The notes under the pieces: generated by a model
The model's database searches: none
Seen by the model: only the letters and a program-made list of their open reading frames with translations
Told to the model about the DNA's origin: nothing
Made by a program: the position numbers and the translations under genes
Part shown: positions 45,470 through 55,095 of the stretch, piece after piece
How positions within the stretch are numbered: position 1 is the first letter of the stretch
How the letters are laid out: every line of letters starts with the position of its first letter
NCBI RefSeq assembly: GCF_001437075.1
Contig: NZ_JQBX01000005.1
Location: forward strand, 48,292-112,291
Source of the DNA: Pediococcus stilesii
Lineage (GTDB): Bacteria; Bacillota; Bacilli; Lactobacillales; Lactobacillaceae
DNA length: 64,000 nucleotides
Reading direction: 5' to 3'

Positions 45470-46447
45470 CTACTTGATTACACGCAATAGACCATTGGCC
45501 ATTTCTTCTCGAGCATCTCTGTCCTCCACGAAATCATGCAAAACAACCATTCCCTGTTGCTTTTTTAGGTTAAAGGCAATAATTCCAGTTGGACTTTTAC
45601 CGTAAAAGATGTCTTTATCCTCTTCAAATCTACTCCAGCCCAGCGACTGTCCGTCGATATCAAAACGGTCAATCACGTCAAATAGCTGCGGATCTAATAT
45701 TTCTTTTCCTTGGTAACTTCCACGACTAAGCATCATTTCGGTGAAAACGGTTAGGTCGTTTAAAGTTGAGAATAGCCCCGCATAGCCACTCTCACCATTT
45801 AACAACAGTCCCAACTTATCTTCAACTTGCCCCTGAATTTGGCCCCGTTTGGCGTCTTTTCTCGTCGGAACAAATCTAATTTTAGGTCGGTTAAGGTTAA
45901 ATCCGGTATTGGTCATTGCTAAAGGATATAGAATTCGATCTTGGACAGTTCGATCAATCGAGCCATCCACAGCCCGAATTATAATTCCCAAAACAGCAAA
46001 GTTTAGTGGTGAAATTTGGACATGATCGCCTGGTTTGAAATCCAAATTAACATTATAAAGAGCATTTGTAAACTCAACACCAGTAAAATGATTTGTGCCA
46101 TTAATTTCAACTGGCAGCCCGCTAGTGTGCGTCAACAAATGTAATATTGTAATTCCTGCGTTTTTAAAGCCCGGTAGATATTTAGTCACTGGGTCTTTTA
46201 GTCCGACCTCCCGAATTGCCAACAACTGAAAAATTCGAGTGATTGTTGCAATCACCTCTGTCATTGAACCCAAATCATAAATCATCGATGGGTCTAGTGC
46301 GATGGCTAATTCGTTTTCACCCTGAACGCCTTCGTAGCGACTTTCAATTTCGTTTGGCAAAATAAGACTATACGAAGCGCCAAAAATATTATGGTCGTCA
46401 ATTCCTTTTTTTATAACCTGATGGATTTGATGCATTTGTTCAGTCAT
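45470..46447 (-). CDS. Beta-lactamase-fold protein lacking catalytic residues
   Basis: About 325 residues of the class C beta-lactamase/DD-peptidase (AmpC/EstB-like) fold. Seen: LGSMTE in place of the catalytic SxxK (Ser61 present, Lys replaced by Glu64), ISP where YxN is expected (I145, P147), and the conserved HLLTHTSGLP. The third motif is not HxG. With these losses it is unlikely to be an acyl-enzyme hydrolase. No signal peptide is seen, so it is cytoplasmic. Start chosen at ATG 46447 (AGGTG upstream). Between tsaD and rex. Confidence 0.85.
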   Translation of the reverse strand: MTEQMHQIHQVIKKGIDDHNIFGASYSLILPNEIESRYEGVQGENELAIALDPSMIYDLGSMTEVIATITRIFQLLAIREVGLKDPVTKYLPGFKNAGITILHLLTHTSGLPVEINGTNHFTGVEFTNALYNVNLDFKPGDHVQISPLNFAVLGIIIRAVDGSIDRTVQDRILYPLAMTNTGFNLNRPKIRFVPTRKDAKRGQIQGQVEDKLGLLLNGESGYAGLFSTLNDLTVFTEMMLSRGSYQGKEILDPQLFDVIDRFDIDGQSLGWSRFEEDKDIFYGKSPTGIIAFNLKKQQGMVVLHDFVEDRDAREEMANGLLRVIK

Positions 46448-46468
46448 GTCGTTCACCTGCTCTTTACT

Positions 46469-47506
46469 TTACTTAACCGCTTCTGGTTCCCAATCAAACT
46501 CTAAACTTGGATCGGCGTTCAATGTCATGTCAGCAAACTGGTCGTGTCGCATTAGCATTTCACCAGCGGCTCCGATCATTGCACCGTTATCCCCGCACAG
46601 CTTTAATGGTGCCTTAACAAAGTCCAAATCGTCAAGCTTTTCACTAATTTTTGCATCAAGTGCATCCCTTAACCCCCGATTTGCAGCAACTCCGCCAGCC
46701 AGAATTAATTGCTTGATATCTAATTGTTCACAAGCACGGACCGTTTTGTCAACAATTACGTCTACGACACTTTGTTGAAAACTCGCAGCGAGGTCCGCTT
46801 TGCTCAATTCCTCGTTAATTTGATCAGCATGGTGCACTGTATTAATAAACGCACTTTTTAGTCCACTAAAGCTAAAATCGAAGTTATCCTCATGTTCCAT
46901 TGCCCGTGGAAAATGAAAGGTATCTTGACCTTCATGTGCCAGCTCATCGATTGCCTTACCAGCGGGATATTTTAATCCCATTACCCGGCCAACCTTATCA
47001 TAGGCTTCGCCTGCCGCATCATCTCGCGTCTCGCCGATGATCTTAAATTCGTTTTCAGATGGCATATAAACTAATTCGGTATGTCCGCCAGAAACTAACA
47101 GTGCCAATGATGGAAAGACAATGGGCTTGACAAACCGAGCCGCATAAATATGTCCAATCATATGGTTAACTGGGATTAATGGTAGATTATTGGCGTATGC
47201 AAATGCTTTAGCCGCTGAAACGCCAACTAATAATGCGCCAACTAGTCCCGGTCCATAGGTTACTGCAACCGCGTCCAAGTCTTTTTTATCAACATCAGCT
47301 TGTTTTAACGATTGATCGATGCAAATTGTTATTTGCTCAATATGATGTCGGCTGGCTACTTCAGGAACGACTCCCCCAAAGCGCTGATGACTATTAATTT
47401 GAGTGGCAATAATGTTAGATAAAATTATATCACCATTTTTAACAACGGCCACACTGGTCTCATCACAACTTGATTCAATTGCTAATATTAAACTATTTTG
47501 ATCCAC
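46469..47506 (-). CDS. tsaD: tRNA N6-adenosine threonylcarbamoyltransferase TsaD
   Basis: A 345-residue enzyme (Gcp/Kae1) that transfers threonylcarbamoyl from TC-AMP to A37 of ANN-decoding tRNAs. Seen: [26 protein letters not shown] with metal ligands H115 and H119, and [13 protein letters not shown]. It works with TsaB, encoded two genes upstream, and TsaC and TsaE encoded elsewhere. Overlaps rimI by 14 bases. Confidence 0.97.
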   Translation of the reverse strand: MDQNSLILAIESSCDETSVAVVKNGDIILSNIIATQINSHQRFGGVVPEVASRHHIEQITICIDQSLKQADVDKKDLDAVAVTYGPGLVGALLVGVSAAKAFAYANNLPLIPVNHMIGHIYAARFVKPIVFPSLALLVSGGHTELVYMPSENEFKIIGETRDDAAGEAYDKVGRVMGLKYPAGKAIDELAHEGQDTFHFPRAMEHEDNFDFSFSGLKSAFINTVHHADQINEELSKADLAASFQQSVVDVIVDKTVRACEQLDIKQLILAGGVAANRGLRDALDAKISEKLDDLDFVKAPLKLCGDNGAMIGAAGEMLMRHDQFADMTLNADPSLEFDWEPEAVK

Positions 47507-48107
47507 GATATCCTCCTCGCCATTTCGATAAATCTAGTGTCATATCAATCGCGTCTTCATGATCACCGAAATAATATCTCTTTTTTATTCCAGTTTTTTC
47601 AAATCCAAGCTTTAAGTATAGCGCTTGTGCTGTAATATTGCTCTTTCGAACCTCTAAAGTCAGCGTTTTGTATTCAATAAATTGTGCTTTTTTTATAATC
47701 GCTTCAATTAAATACGAACCAATTCCGCGATTTTGATATTCAGGAATAATAGCAACATTGGTAATATGCGCCTGTTTAGAGCGGTCGTCAAATGATGCGC
47801 CGATGAAACCGAGTAGTTGATCATTATGCCTAATTACCAGGTATAAACGATCTAACTTTCTTCGCAATTCATTAGCAAACGCCATTCGATCCCATGGTGT
47901 TTGACCATCATAGACCGCACGCTCAACCGCTAAAATTTCTGGAATATCAGTATTAGTCGCTTGAGCAATAAAATAACTTTGACCCTCAATCACGACGTTA
48001 TGATGCTGAATTTCAAAAGCTTGCTCTCTCAAACGACGAGTTCGATTAAAAAAAGTATACTTCACCCAATTAATTAATTTGTCTAACATATGATTCTTTA
48101 TTTTCAT
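47493..48107 (-). CDS. rimI: Ribosomal protein S18-alanine N-acetyltransferase RimI-like
   Basis: A 204-residue GNAT acetyltransferase. Seen: [24 protein letters not shown] with the acetyl-CoA loop (QNRGIG), and [19 protein letters not shown], the conserved RimI tail phrase. About 45 extra residues precede the GNAT domain. It sits in the usual tsaB-rimI-tsaD order and overlaps tsaB by 38 bases; the start at 48107 has no strong RBS, and the ATG at 48089 is also possible. Confidence 0.9.
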   Translation of the reverse strand: MKIKNHMLDKLINWVKYTFFNRTRRLREQAFEIQHHNVVIEGQSYFIAQATNTDIPEILAVERAVYDGQTPWDRMAFANELRRKLDRLYLVIRHNDQLLGFIGASFDDRSKQAHITNVAIIPEYQNRGIGSYLIEAIIKKAQFIEYKTLTLEVRKSNITAQALYLKLGFEKTGIKKRYYFGDHEDAIDMTLDLSKWRGGYRGSK

Positions 48108-48798
48108 CGTTTGGATGCTTTTCCTTCCAATTTCTTTCGGCTTCGGTTACCCGTAAATATGCCGGCACAAAAGTATACACATTTTCCAGTTCTTGCCTGT
48201 TCATTCCTAGCAGTCCAAGTGCATAGGCATTGGGTAAACTATTTAAGTCACTTGAGTGTTCAGCCACAACAATTAACGTGTCTTCAACCAGTTGTTGAAA
48301 ATCTTTAAACTGTGTTGTAACAAAATAAACTGGTCTCCCTAACTCGTTAATTTTGTTTAACAGTTCTAGAAAATTAATGTGCTGATCTTCGACTACTTTT
48401 TTAATTTCTAAGCCGTTCTTTTCATAAATCCCTGCGAAAACATTTCCATTGCGGGCATCAAAGAACGGAACAACCAAACCGTCTTGCGTCGCATTTGGAA
48501 CTAACATTTCTAGACTTGAAATTCCTACCAATTCAATCCCCAATGTCAATGCGAGCGTCTTTGCCGTTGTTACCGCAATTCTTAATCCCGTGTACGATCC
48601 TGGCCCTTCGGCTACAACAATTCGATCTAAATCAGCCAATTTAATTCCCGCTTCTTCAACAGTTTGTGAAATAATTGGCATCAATTGCTTACTATGATTT
48701 CGTTTGATATTGGTCGTTTGCATCGCTAATAGCCGTTCAGAATCTAAAACTGCCACGCTAAGGGCAATATTAGACGTGTCTATCGCTAAAATTTTCAT
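48070..48798 (-). CDS. tsaB: tRNA threonylcarbamoyladenosine biosynthesis protein TsaB
   Basis: A 242-residue ASKHA-fold partner of TsaD with the YeaZ signatures ILAIDTSNIALSVAVLD and VAEGPGSYTGLRIAVTTAKTLAL. It has the TsaD fold but lacks the metal site, and serves as a scaffold for t6A synthesis. RBS AGGGAG precedes the ATG. First gene of the run tsaB-rimI-tsaD-(bla-fold)-rex. Confidence 0.95.
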   Translation of the reverse strand: MKILAIDTSNIALSVAVLDSERLLAMQTTNIKRNHSKQLMPIISQTVEEAGIKLADLDRIVVAEGPGSYTGLRIAVTTAKTLALTLGIELVGISSLEMLVPNATQDGLVVPFFDARNGNVFAGIYEKNGLEIKKVVEDQHINFLELLNKINELGRPVYFVTTQFKDFQQLVEDTLIVVAEHSSDLNSLPNAYALGLLGMNRQELENVYTFVPAYLRVTEAERNWKEKHPNDENKESYVRQIN

Positions 48799-48900
48799 TA
48801 ATTTCGCTCCCTTAATTTATCCCTTTTTACATTATCCTACAGAAAAGTTATAACGACAACTAGCTGTCTAATCTCATTTTCCAAAATCAGTTTATGGTGC

Positions 48901-48935
48901 AAAAATAAGAGGCCGAGAATTTTATCTCCGGCCTC
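48901..48935 (-). terminator. Terminator of galE
   Basis: GAGGCCGGAGA and TCTCGGCCTC pair on the minus strand with one bulged G, followed by TTATTTTT. Confidence 0.85.
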
Positions 48936-48959
48936 CTTTAAACACTTTGAACCGCCTAA

Positions 48960-49952
48960 TTAACGGTCCTCATAACCATTGGGATGTTTTTTAGTCCAAT
49001 TCCAAGCAGTCTTGATAATTTCTTTCACGTCGTCATACTGAGGATTCCAGTTTAATACCTTACGTGCCTTAGCACTGGCGGCAATTAATGAGTCTGGATC
49101 GCCGGGGCGTCTTGGAGCAATTTTCGCTGGAATTTTTTCACCAGTTGCAATCCGTGCCGCTTCGACCATCTGTTTAACAGAGAACCCTGTCGATGAACCC
49201 AAATTAAATACGTCACTTTCATTTCCATCTTTAAGATAATCGATCGCCAAAATATGAGCATCGACCAAATCAAGTACGTGCACATAATCACGGACATTGG
49301 TTCCGTCCGGAGTATTATAATCGTCACCGAAAATCTGGAGCTGCTCCCGTTTTCCTAAAGCAACTTGTAAAATAATAGGAGTCAAATGCGTTTCTGGTCC
49401 GTGATCTTCGCCAATTGAACCATCTGGATAGGCACCGGCAACGTTAAAGTAACGTAGCGCTACAAATTTAATTCCATACGCCTTATCTGCCCATTTGATA
49501 ATTTTTTCCATCATCAATTTACTTTCACCATAGGGATTGATTGGTTCTTGGCGATCCGTTTCTTCAATTGGGGATTTTTCTGGTACTCCATAAGTAGCGG
49601 CTGTCGATGAAAAGATAATTCGTTTAACATCATGATCACGCATCTCTTCTAATAATGCGACCATTCCGGCAGTATTGTTATCAAAATATTTAAGTGGCTT
49701 TTCCATCGATTCTGGTACAATCGAAAAAGCCGCAAAATGAACCACTGTATCAATACTTTCGCGATCAAAAACACCCTTTAAAAAGGCATGGTTCCGCACG
49801 TCACCTTCATAGAATCGTACATTAGCGCCAACCGCCGCACGGTGTCCTGTTGACAGGTTATCAACAACGACAACATCATTTCCCTTTTCAATTAAACGTT
49901 TAACCATATGAGAGCCGATATAGCCAGCCCCACCTACTACAAGAATACTCAT
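48960..49952 (-). CDS. galE: UDP-glucose 4-epimerase
   Basis: A 330-residue short-chain dehydrogenase-type epimerase that interconverts UDP-glucose and UDP-galactose. Seen: NAD-binding GGAGYIGS (7-14), catalytic YGESK, and [16 protein letters not shown]. It supports galactose use or cell-surface polysaccharide synthesis; no gal operon is adjacent. The ATG at 49952 has GGAGG at 8 bases. Monocistronic. Confidence 0.96.
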   Translation of the reverse strand: MSILVVGGAGYIGSHMVKRLIEKGNDVVVVDNLSTGHRAAVGANVRFYEGDVRNHAFLKGVFDRESIDTVVHFAAFSIVPESMEKPLKYFDNNTAGMVALLEEMRDHDVKRIIFSSTAATYGVPEKSPIEETDRQEPINPYGESKLMMEKIIKWADKAYGIKFVALRYFNVAGAYPDGSIGEDHGPETHLTPIILQVALGKREQLQIFGDDYNTPDGTNVRDYVHVLDLVDAHILAIDYLKDGNESDVFNLGSSTGFSVKQMVEAARIATGEKIPAKIAPRRPGDPDSLIAASAKARKVLNWNPQYDDVKEIIKTAWNWTKKHPNGYEDR

Positions 49953-50003
49953 TAATTTATCCTCCAATTAAACTATTAGCGTTAACTACGCTTTATTGTA
50001 ACC

Positions 50004-50741
50004 TTAACGGTGACTCCATTCAACGTTTGCTTCACAACATAAAGTATTACCAACAGAAATTTTATGACTACTTTTCAAACTTTTTTGATCAAAACTAACA
50101 GCACTGTGCACCATTTGATGCGGTTGAATCTCAACATGGTAACGAATGTTAACCATCGTTGGAAAATAGTTATTTAAAACTTCTTCATCGACTGTATTAA
50201 AAACCCACTCAAAATACTTCGCATTATTAACATGATGATTGGTATCAATATCAAAATAGCGAACCGCATAATCTTGACTGTTTTCAGTTCCTTCGACATC
50301 GCTTAATTTTGGCAAACGAATAATTCGCTTAACTTTATCGGACTCGTAGGACTCAATGAGCTCTGGTAAGAGTTTATGCATTCTTCGCGTTGTTCGATCC
50401 ATCAACACAAAAATTGACGTTGTCTTAACAATTACTTTTCCAGTTTGGTCTTTAATCCAAAAATCACGCTGACAGAAGTAATCATTGTTATTAACTGCCT
50501 GCGTCCCAACCAGAACTTCTTCACCAACTCGAGGCAATCGCGTAATATTCATCGTATACTGCGTAATTACCCATCCTAAGCCCGTTTGATCGACAACTTC
50601 GGGGCCAACTCCTAGTGCTTGACTCTGATTATCAGAAATTAAAATCATTACATTGATCATCATCGAGATGGTCATCGTTCCGGTTTGATCACCTTCGTAA
50701 TATGTCACCAGGTGTTTTTCTTCATATTTCTTTCCGGGCAT
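50004..50741 (-). CDS. Acyl-ACP thioesterase (FatA-like)
   Basis: A 245-residue double hotdog-fold protein. Seen: the catalytic region DIDTNHHVNNAKYFEWV, with the Asn-His pair of this family, and a first hotdog domain in residues 1-150. It releases free fatty acids from acyl carrier protein. Lactobacilli often carry it just downstream of rsmI. RBS AGGAG precedes the ATG. Confidence 0.88.
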   Translation of the reverse strand: MPGKKYEEKHLVTYYEGDQTGTMTISMMINVMILISDNQSQALGVGPEVVDQTGLGWVITQYTMNITRLPRVGEEVLVGTQAVNNNDYFCQRDFWIKDQTGKVIVKTTSIFVLMDRTTRRMHKLLPELIESYESDKVKRIIRLPKLSDVEGTENSQDYAVRYFDIDTNHHVNNAKYFEWVFNTVDEEVLNNYFPTMVNIRYHVEIQPHQMVHSAVSFDQKSLKSSHKISVGNTLCCEANVEWSHR

Positions 50742-50756
50742 CTTTCTCTCCTACCT

Positions 50757-51629
50757 TTATAACTGATGATAAATGTCGTATACTTCTTGCCTTGTTAAGC
50801 CTCTCAATTTAGCAACCTGCTTGATTGCGACGGTTGGCTTAACCTGTTCTTCATCTATTATTTTTTGCACATGTTCGTTAATAGTTAGAGCATCCCATTC
50901 ACTTCGAACACTGGCCTGTGGATGCGCATTACCCTCAACAATCACCACGAACTCGCCTCGAATTTCATTTTCATGAATCCACTCACTCACTTCTTCAATT
51001 GTGCCACGGACAAATTCTTCATATCTCTTTGTTAGTTCACGAGCCAATACCATCTTTCGCGTTGGACCAAAGCTTTCACCGATATGTTTAATCGTTTTGG
51101 CCAGACGGTGTGGTGCTTCATAAAAGATGATGGTATTTGAACCATTTTTTAAAGCATCCAGTTCATCTTTTTGTTCTTTAGTTTTTCGAGACAAAAAGCC
51201 ATAAAAAGTGAATGGTTGCGGTGCGATTCCTGAAGCAATTAATGCTGTTATCCCCGCGTTCGCTCCTGGTAACGGGACCACGTTTAAATGCTTAGCCACC
51301 GCCGCTTTTACTAGTTCATGGCCTGGATCACTAATCGATGGCATTCCAGCATCGGACACTTGAGCAATTTTCTTACCTTCTTCAAGCATCTTTAAAATGG
51401 TTGGAATTCGCTGCTGAGTGTTATGTTCATGAAAACTCATTTGTTTAGTTTCAATTTCAAAATGATTTAGCAACTTTTGTGTATTGCGCGTATCTTCGGC
51501 TAATATCAAATCTACACTATTTAAAATTTTAATGGCCCGAAAAGTCATATCTTCAAGGTTTCCGATTGGAGTCGGCACCAAATACAACATTCCTCTGTCC
51601 GGTTCAATAAAGCTTTTTTGAGTTAACAT
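50757..51629 (-). CDS. rsmI: 16S rRNA (cytidine1402-2'-O)-methyltransferase RsmI
   Basis: A 290-residue SAM-dependent methyltransferase. Seen: LYLVPTPIGNLEDMTFRAI, DAGMPSISDPGHELVKAA and VVPLPGANAGITALIASG. It modifies the ribosomal P-site region. The start at 51629 follows GGAG and falls one base after the yabA stop; a start at 51644 would lie inside yabA. Coupled to yabA. Confidence 0.95.
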   Translation of the reverse strand: MLTQKSFIEPDRGMLYLVPTPIGNLEDMTFRAIKILNSVDLILAEDTRNTQKLLNHFEIETKQMSFHEHNTQQRIPTILKMLEEGKKIAQVSDAGMPSISDPGHELVKAAVAKHLNVVPLPGANAGITALIASGIAPQPFTFYGFLSRKTKEQKDELDALKNGSNTIIFYEAPHRLAKTIKHIGESFGPTRKMVLARELTKRYEEFVRGTIEEVSEWIHENEIRGEFVVIVEGNAHPQASVRSEWDALTINEHVQKIIDEEQVKPTVAIKQVAKLRGLTRQEVYDIYHQL

Positions 51630-51630
51630 C

Positions 51631-51978
51631 TTATCGATCTCCATAAATTACGGTCAAACAAAAGGCACATTCTTCTTCACCTTCGCGATGTTTTCCAAAA
51701 AACTCGTTACAAATGTGATAACCACTGGCATATAACTTTTCTAAATTTTGAAGTGATTTCGAAAGACCGTGTTTTGTATTTTTGGTATGTTCATTTTCAT
51801 GCTCATTGGCCGTAGCCTGTTCCAGCCGCGCTCTTAAATGTTGATTTTCAATTTTTAGTTCGGCATTTTCTTCCATGATTTCAGTCATGGCACTTTGGGT
51901 CTCGTGTAGTTTATTTAACAAATCCTCAGTATTCCGCGTGACCTCTGTTATTTGATCAAATAAATCTTTTTTATCCAC
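51631..51978 (-). CDS. yabA: DNA replication initiation control protein YabA
   Basis: A 115-residue zinc protein that restrains DnaA by bridging it to DnaN. Seen: an N-terminal coiled coil (residues 1-58) and a C-terminal zinc site H88, C90, C104, C107 (YHICNEF, ECAFC). Encoded between holB and rsmI as in Bacillus. Confidence 0.94.
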   Translation of the reverse strand: MDKKDLFDQITEVTRNTEDLLNKLHETQSAMTEIMEENAELKIENQHLRARLEQATANEHENEHTKNTKHGLSKSLQNLEKLYASGYHICNEFFGKHREGEEECAFCLTVIYGDR

Positions 51979-51982
51979 ACCA

Positions 51983-52978
51983 TCACCCTCTCATTTTAAA
52001 TAAATTACATAATTCAATTGTTGCTTTTTCAACAATTCCCTGAAAGTTAATATTTTGATTCAATTTATTTCGTAGCGGAAGCATTATATCTGAAACCATC
52101 AGCAACTTATTAACGGTTGTTTGCGCAGCCAATTCAGCCAACCGTGGCCGACTCGATTCGTACGCAATTTCCTTTTGATTAAATTTTAATTCTAATAAAT
52201 CCATTGCGTATAACAGCATTAAATCTAGAATTTTTTCTTGATGCAAGCGGTCCTTTGCCAACGCCATTAACTTTGTTTGTACATCAACAAAAGCCGTTAT
52301 ATCACCATTCGACGCAGTTAAAAACCATTTCTCTAAAGCCTTATGCGCATCATTAATCCAATCATTTTCAAGCAATTGATCAATCTCATCCGCTGCATTA
52401 GTCAATCGAACCAGAATTTTTGCATTCGATTCCAAAACGCCTCTTTCAACAAGATTTTGAATTAATCGTGCTTTTTGTAGCGGTTTTAATTCAATAATTT
52501 CAGTCCTCGAAATGATTGTTGGCAGCATTAAGCTTCTACTCTCCGAAAGTAAAAATGCAGTAACATTGCCCGACGGTTCCTCAATGAATTTAAGCAAACT
52601 GTTGGCAGCACTAGTGGTCATCTTATTGGCATGTTCAATAATAAATACCTTTCTGGAACCCTCTACACCACTTTTAGAAAACTCAGCCTTTAAAAAGCGA
52701 ACCTGTCCAACCTTAATTGATTGTCCATCCGGTGCGACCTCGACGACATCAGGATGTTGGCCCGACATGATTCTTGTGCATTCTTCACAGACCCCACACG
52801 GCTGATTTCCCTGTAGATTAATACAAAACAAACGCATTGCTACCCACTGCGCTACCTCTTTTTTACCAATACCATCGGCACCGGTCAACAGGTACGCATG
52901 TGCTAGATGTTGGTTAGCAATCATCCCGTTAAAACGCTTGATAATTTCAGGTTGTTTTTCCACAGCCTGATTAACCAT
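51983..52978 (-). CDS. holB: DNA polymerase III subunit delta'
   Basis: About 331 residues, a clamp-loader AAA+ subunit. Seen: LLTGADGIGKKEVAQW (Walker A-like), four Cys of the zinc site (CINLQGNQPCGVCEEC) and LLKFIEEPSGNV. It loads the beta clamp with DnaX and HolA. Start taken as ATG 52978; an in-frame GTG at 52996 would overlap the darA stop. Confidence 0.93.
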   Translation of the reverse strand: MVNQAVEKQPEIIKRFNGMIANQHLAHAYLLTGADGIGKKEVAQWVAMRLFCINLQGNQPCGVCEECTRIMSGQHPDVVEVAPDGQSIKVGQVRFLKAEFSKSGVEGSRKVFIIEHANKMTTSAANSLLKFIEEPSGNVTAFLLSESRSLMLPTIISRTEIIELKPLQKARLIQNLVERGVLESNAKILVRLTNAADEIDQLLENDWINDAHKALEKWFLTASNGDITAFVDVQTKLMALAKDRLHQEKILDLMLLYAMDLLELKFNQKEIAYESSRPRLAELAAQTTVNKLLMVSDIMLPLRNKLNQNINFQGIVEKATIELCNLFKMRG

Positions 52979-52995
52979 GTTCTTCACTTCTTCCA

Positions 52996-53331
52996 CTAGA
53001 ATCGTTCAAATTGATCGACTGGTAGAACTAATACCGTAGCTCCACCAACTTGAACTTTAATTGGATATGACGTTGTTCCCTCCATGTTAACATCCATGTT
53101 AACAGAAGGTGTCATGTACTCTTCGCGTGTATGACTGGCCTTTTTGATCAATTCAAGAACTTCTTGAACACGTTCTTCTTCAATTCCGATCATAAACGTC
53201 GTATTCCCAGATTGTAGAAATCCTCCGGTTGTGGATAACTTTGTTGCGCGAACATCGTTATCAATAAATACATCACTTAATCGACTTGCATCCTTATCCT
53301 GTACAATTGCAATAACTAATTTTGTTGCCAT
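52996..53331 (-). CDS. darA: Cyclic-di-AMP receptor DarA (PstA/YaaQ)
   Basis: A 111-residue PII-like protein. Seen: LVIAIVQDKDASRLSDVFIDNDVRATKLSTTGGFLQSGNTTFMIG, the c-di-AMP binding family core. It binds c-di-AMP as a trimer; its target is not well known. The ATG at 53331 follows GGGGG; flanked by holB and tmk as in other Firmicutes. Confidence 0.95.
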   Translation of the reverse strand: MATKLVIAIVQDKDASRLSDVFIDNDVRATKLSTTGGFLQSGNTTFMIGIEEERVQEVLELIKKASHTREEYMTPSVNMDVNMEGTTSYPIKVQVGGATVLVLPVDQFERF

Positions 53332-53346
53332 AGTCTTCATCCCCCA

Positions 53347-53976
53347 CTATTTTATAACTTGATCTAATATTTTAATTGTGTCACCTTTAACGGTTTCTAA
53401 ATCCTGACTAGCATCAATAACCACGATCCGTTCAGGATATTCTTTTGCTAATTTCAAATAAGAATCTCGTACCCGTTGATGGAAATCCAATTTTTCTAAA
53501 TCTAATCGATCCACATCATCGGTTCGGTTTGTCATAATTCGCTTTAAACCTAATTCAGACGGGACATCCAAATAGATTGTCTTCTCCGGCAACTCACCCT
53601 CTGTTGCAAAAAGATTCATGTCATAAACAGCTTTTTCACCAATCATTCTTCCTGCCCCTTGGTATGCGATTGAACTATCCACATATCGATCACAAAAAAC
53701 AACATGATTTTGTTGAAGTGCCGGTAAGATTGTTTCTACCAGGTGTTGACGCCTTGCTGCCGCGTACAATAACGCTTCTGTCCTTGAGTCCATTTCAGTA
53801 TTTTCTTTATCAAGAATTATTGATCGAATTGCTTCTGAAATCGGGTTACCGCCGGGCTCTCTTGTTATCGTTAGTTGATCCTTTAAGCGCTTTCTGTAAT
53901 GATCCACCATTGCTTGAAGAATCGTTGTTTTGCCTGCCCCATCGGGACCTTCAAATGAAATAAAATGCCCGTTCAC
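53347..53976 (-). CDS. tmk: Thymidylate kinase
   Basis: A 209-residue dTMP kinase with Walker A GPDGAGKT (10-17), TREPGG, CDRYVDSSIAYQGAGR and a lid region. It makes dTDP for DNA synthesis. It starts with GTG (53976); the RBS is weak. Confidence 0.95.
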   Translation of the reverse strand: MNGHFISFEGPDGAGKTTILQAMVDHYRKRLKDQLTITREPGGNPISEAIRSIILDKENTEMDSRTEALLYAAARRQHLVETILPALQQNHVVFCDRYVDSSIAYQGAGRMIGEKAVYDMNLFATEGELPEKTIYLDVPSELGLKRIMTNRTDDVDRLDLEKLDFHQRVRDSYLKLAKEYPERIVVIDASQDLETVKGDTIKILDQVIK

Positions 53977-54080
53977 CAGTATTTACCCGCCTTGCCTATT
54001 TAATATTTATTATTTTCATTCTACTGTACATTTTAGAGACTGTCTATTGACCAAAAATAAAATTATTCAATATCAATTTT

Positions 54081-54123
54081 AAAAAAATGAGCTAACGCAC
54101 CATCAAAATTGCGTTAACCCATT
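54081..54123 (-). terminator. Terminator after recR
   Basis: TAACGCA and TGCGTTA pair, extended by imperfect flanking pairs including AATG/CATT, and followed by a T-run on the minus strand. It separates recR from tmk. Confidence 0.75.
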
Positions 54124-54141
54124 TAAAAAATAATTTTAAAG

Positions 54142-54741
54142 TTACATCTCTGTTCGTCCTTCGACAGCTTTATACAAAGTCATTTGATCGGCATATTCGA
54201 TATCACTTCCAACCGCTAGCCCATGGGCTAAACGAGTAACTTTAATTCCAGAAGGTTTTACTAGCCGAGAAATATACATTGCTGTTGCCTCGCCCTCCGG
54301 AGTGGCATTGGTTGCAATGATTACTTCCTCAATTGCTTCATTTTTTTGCAAACGCGTTAGCAGACTTGCAATGTTGATATCTTCTGGTCCCTTTCCGTCC
54401 ATCGGTGACAAAACGCCGTGTAAAACGTGGTAGAGTCCGTGATATTCTTTCATTTGTTCCATAGACATAACATCTTTAGAATCTTCTACCACTAGGACCG
54501 TCTTTTGATCACGCGATGGATCTTGACAAATCTCGCACGGATCTTCTTCCGTAATATTTCCACAGATACTACAAAACTTTAGATCGCGTTGAGCCGAAAT
54601 TAAAGCTTTAGCAAAATTAGTTACATCGTCTTTTTCCATGTCTAAGGTGAAAAAAGCTAAGCGGGTTGCTGTTTTATATCCAATTCCCGGCAACTTCATA
54701 AAGCTATCAATTAATTTAGCGATTGGTTCTGGATATTGCAT
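54142..54741 (-). CDS. recR: Recombination mediator protein RecR
   Basis: A 199-residue DNA repair protein: helix-hairpin-helix ([14 protein letters not shown]), a four-Cys zinc finger ([16 protein letters not shown]) and a Toprim domain ([15 protein letters not shown]). It helps load RecA at gaps together with RecF and RecO. In the conserved dnaX-ybaB-recR order. Confidence 0.96.
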   Translation of the reverse strand: MQYPEPIAKLIDSFMKLPGIGYKTATRLAFFTLDMEKDDVTNFAKALISAQRDLKFCSICGNITEEDPCEICQDPSRDQKTVLVVEDSKDVMSMEQMKEYHGLYHVLHGVLSPMDGKGPEDINIASLLTRLQKNEAIEEVIIATNATPEGEATAMYISRLVKPSGIKVTRLAHGLAVGSDIEYADQMTLYKAVEGRTEM

Positions 54742-54766
54742 TTTAGTTTACCACCTATAACTTAAA

Positions 54767-55081
54767 TTACATTCCAGGCATCCCACGGGTGTACTTTCCC
54801 ATTGTTTTGTTAGTTTCACTATCAACCTTATTCATTGCGTCATTAACTGCCGCTACAATTAGGTCTTGTAACATGTCTGGATCGTCTTCATCAATTGCTT
54901 CAGGATTAATTATAATATCCTTCATTTTGTGATCACCGGTAAAAACGACTTTAACCATTTCATCTGGAGCTACTCCGGTAAATTCAGTTTCGTTTAATTT
55001 TTCTTGTTCCTGTGTCACTTGCTTTTGCATCTTTTGCATTTGACGCATCATACTTTGCATATTTCCCATTCCACCACGCAT
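54767..55081 (-). CDS. ybaB: Nucleoid-associated protein YbaB/EbfC
   Basis: A 104-residue homodimeric DNA-binding protein. Seen: a Met/Gln-rich N-terminus ([14 protein letters not shown]) and [22 protein letters not shown]. The start at 55081 follows AAAGGTGG. Between dnaX and recR. Confidence 0.94.
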   Translation of the reverse strand: MRGGMGNMQSMMRQMQKMQKQVTQEQEKLNETEFTGVAPDEMVKVVFTGDHKMKDIIINPEAIDEDDPDMLQDLIVAAVNDAMNKVDSETNKTMGKYTRGMPGM

Positions 55082-55095
55082 ATTTATTACCACCT

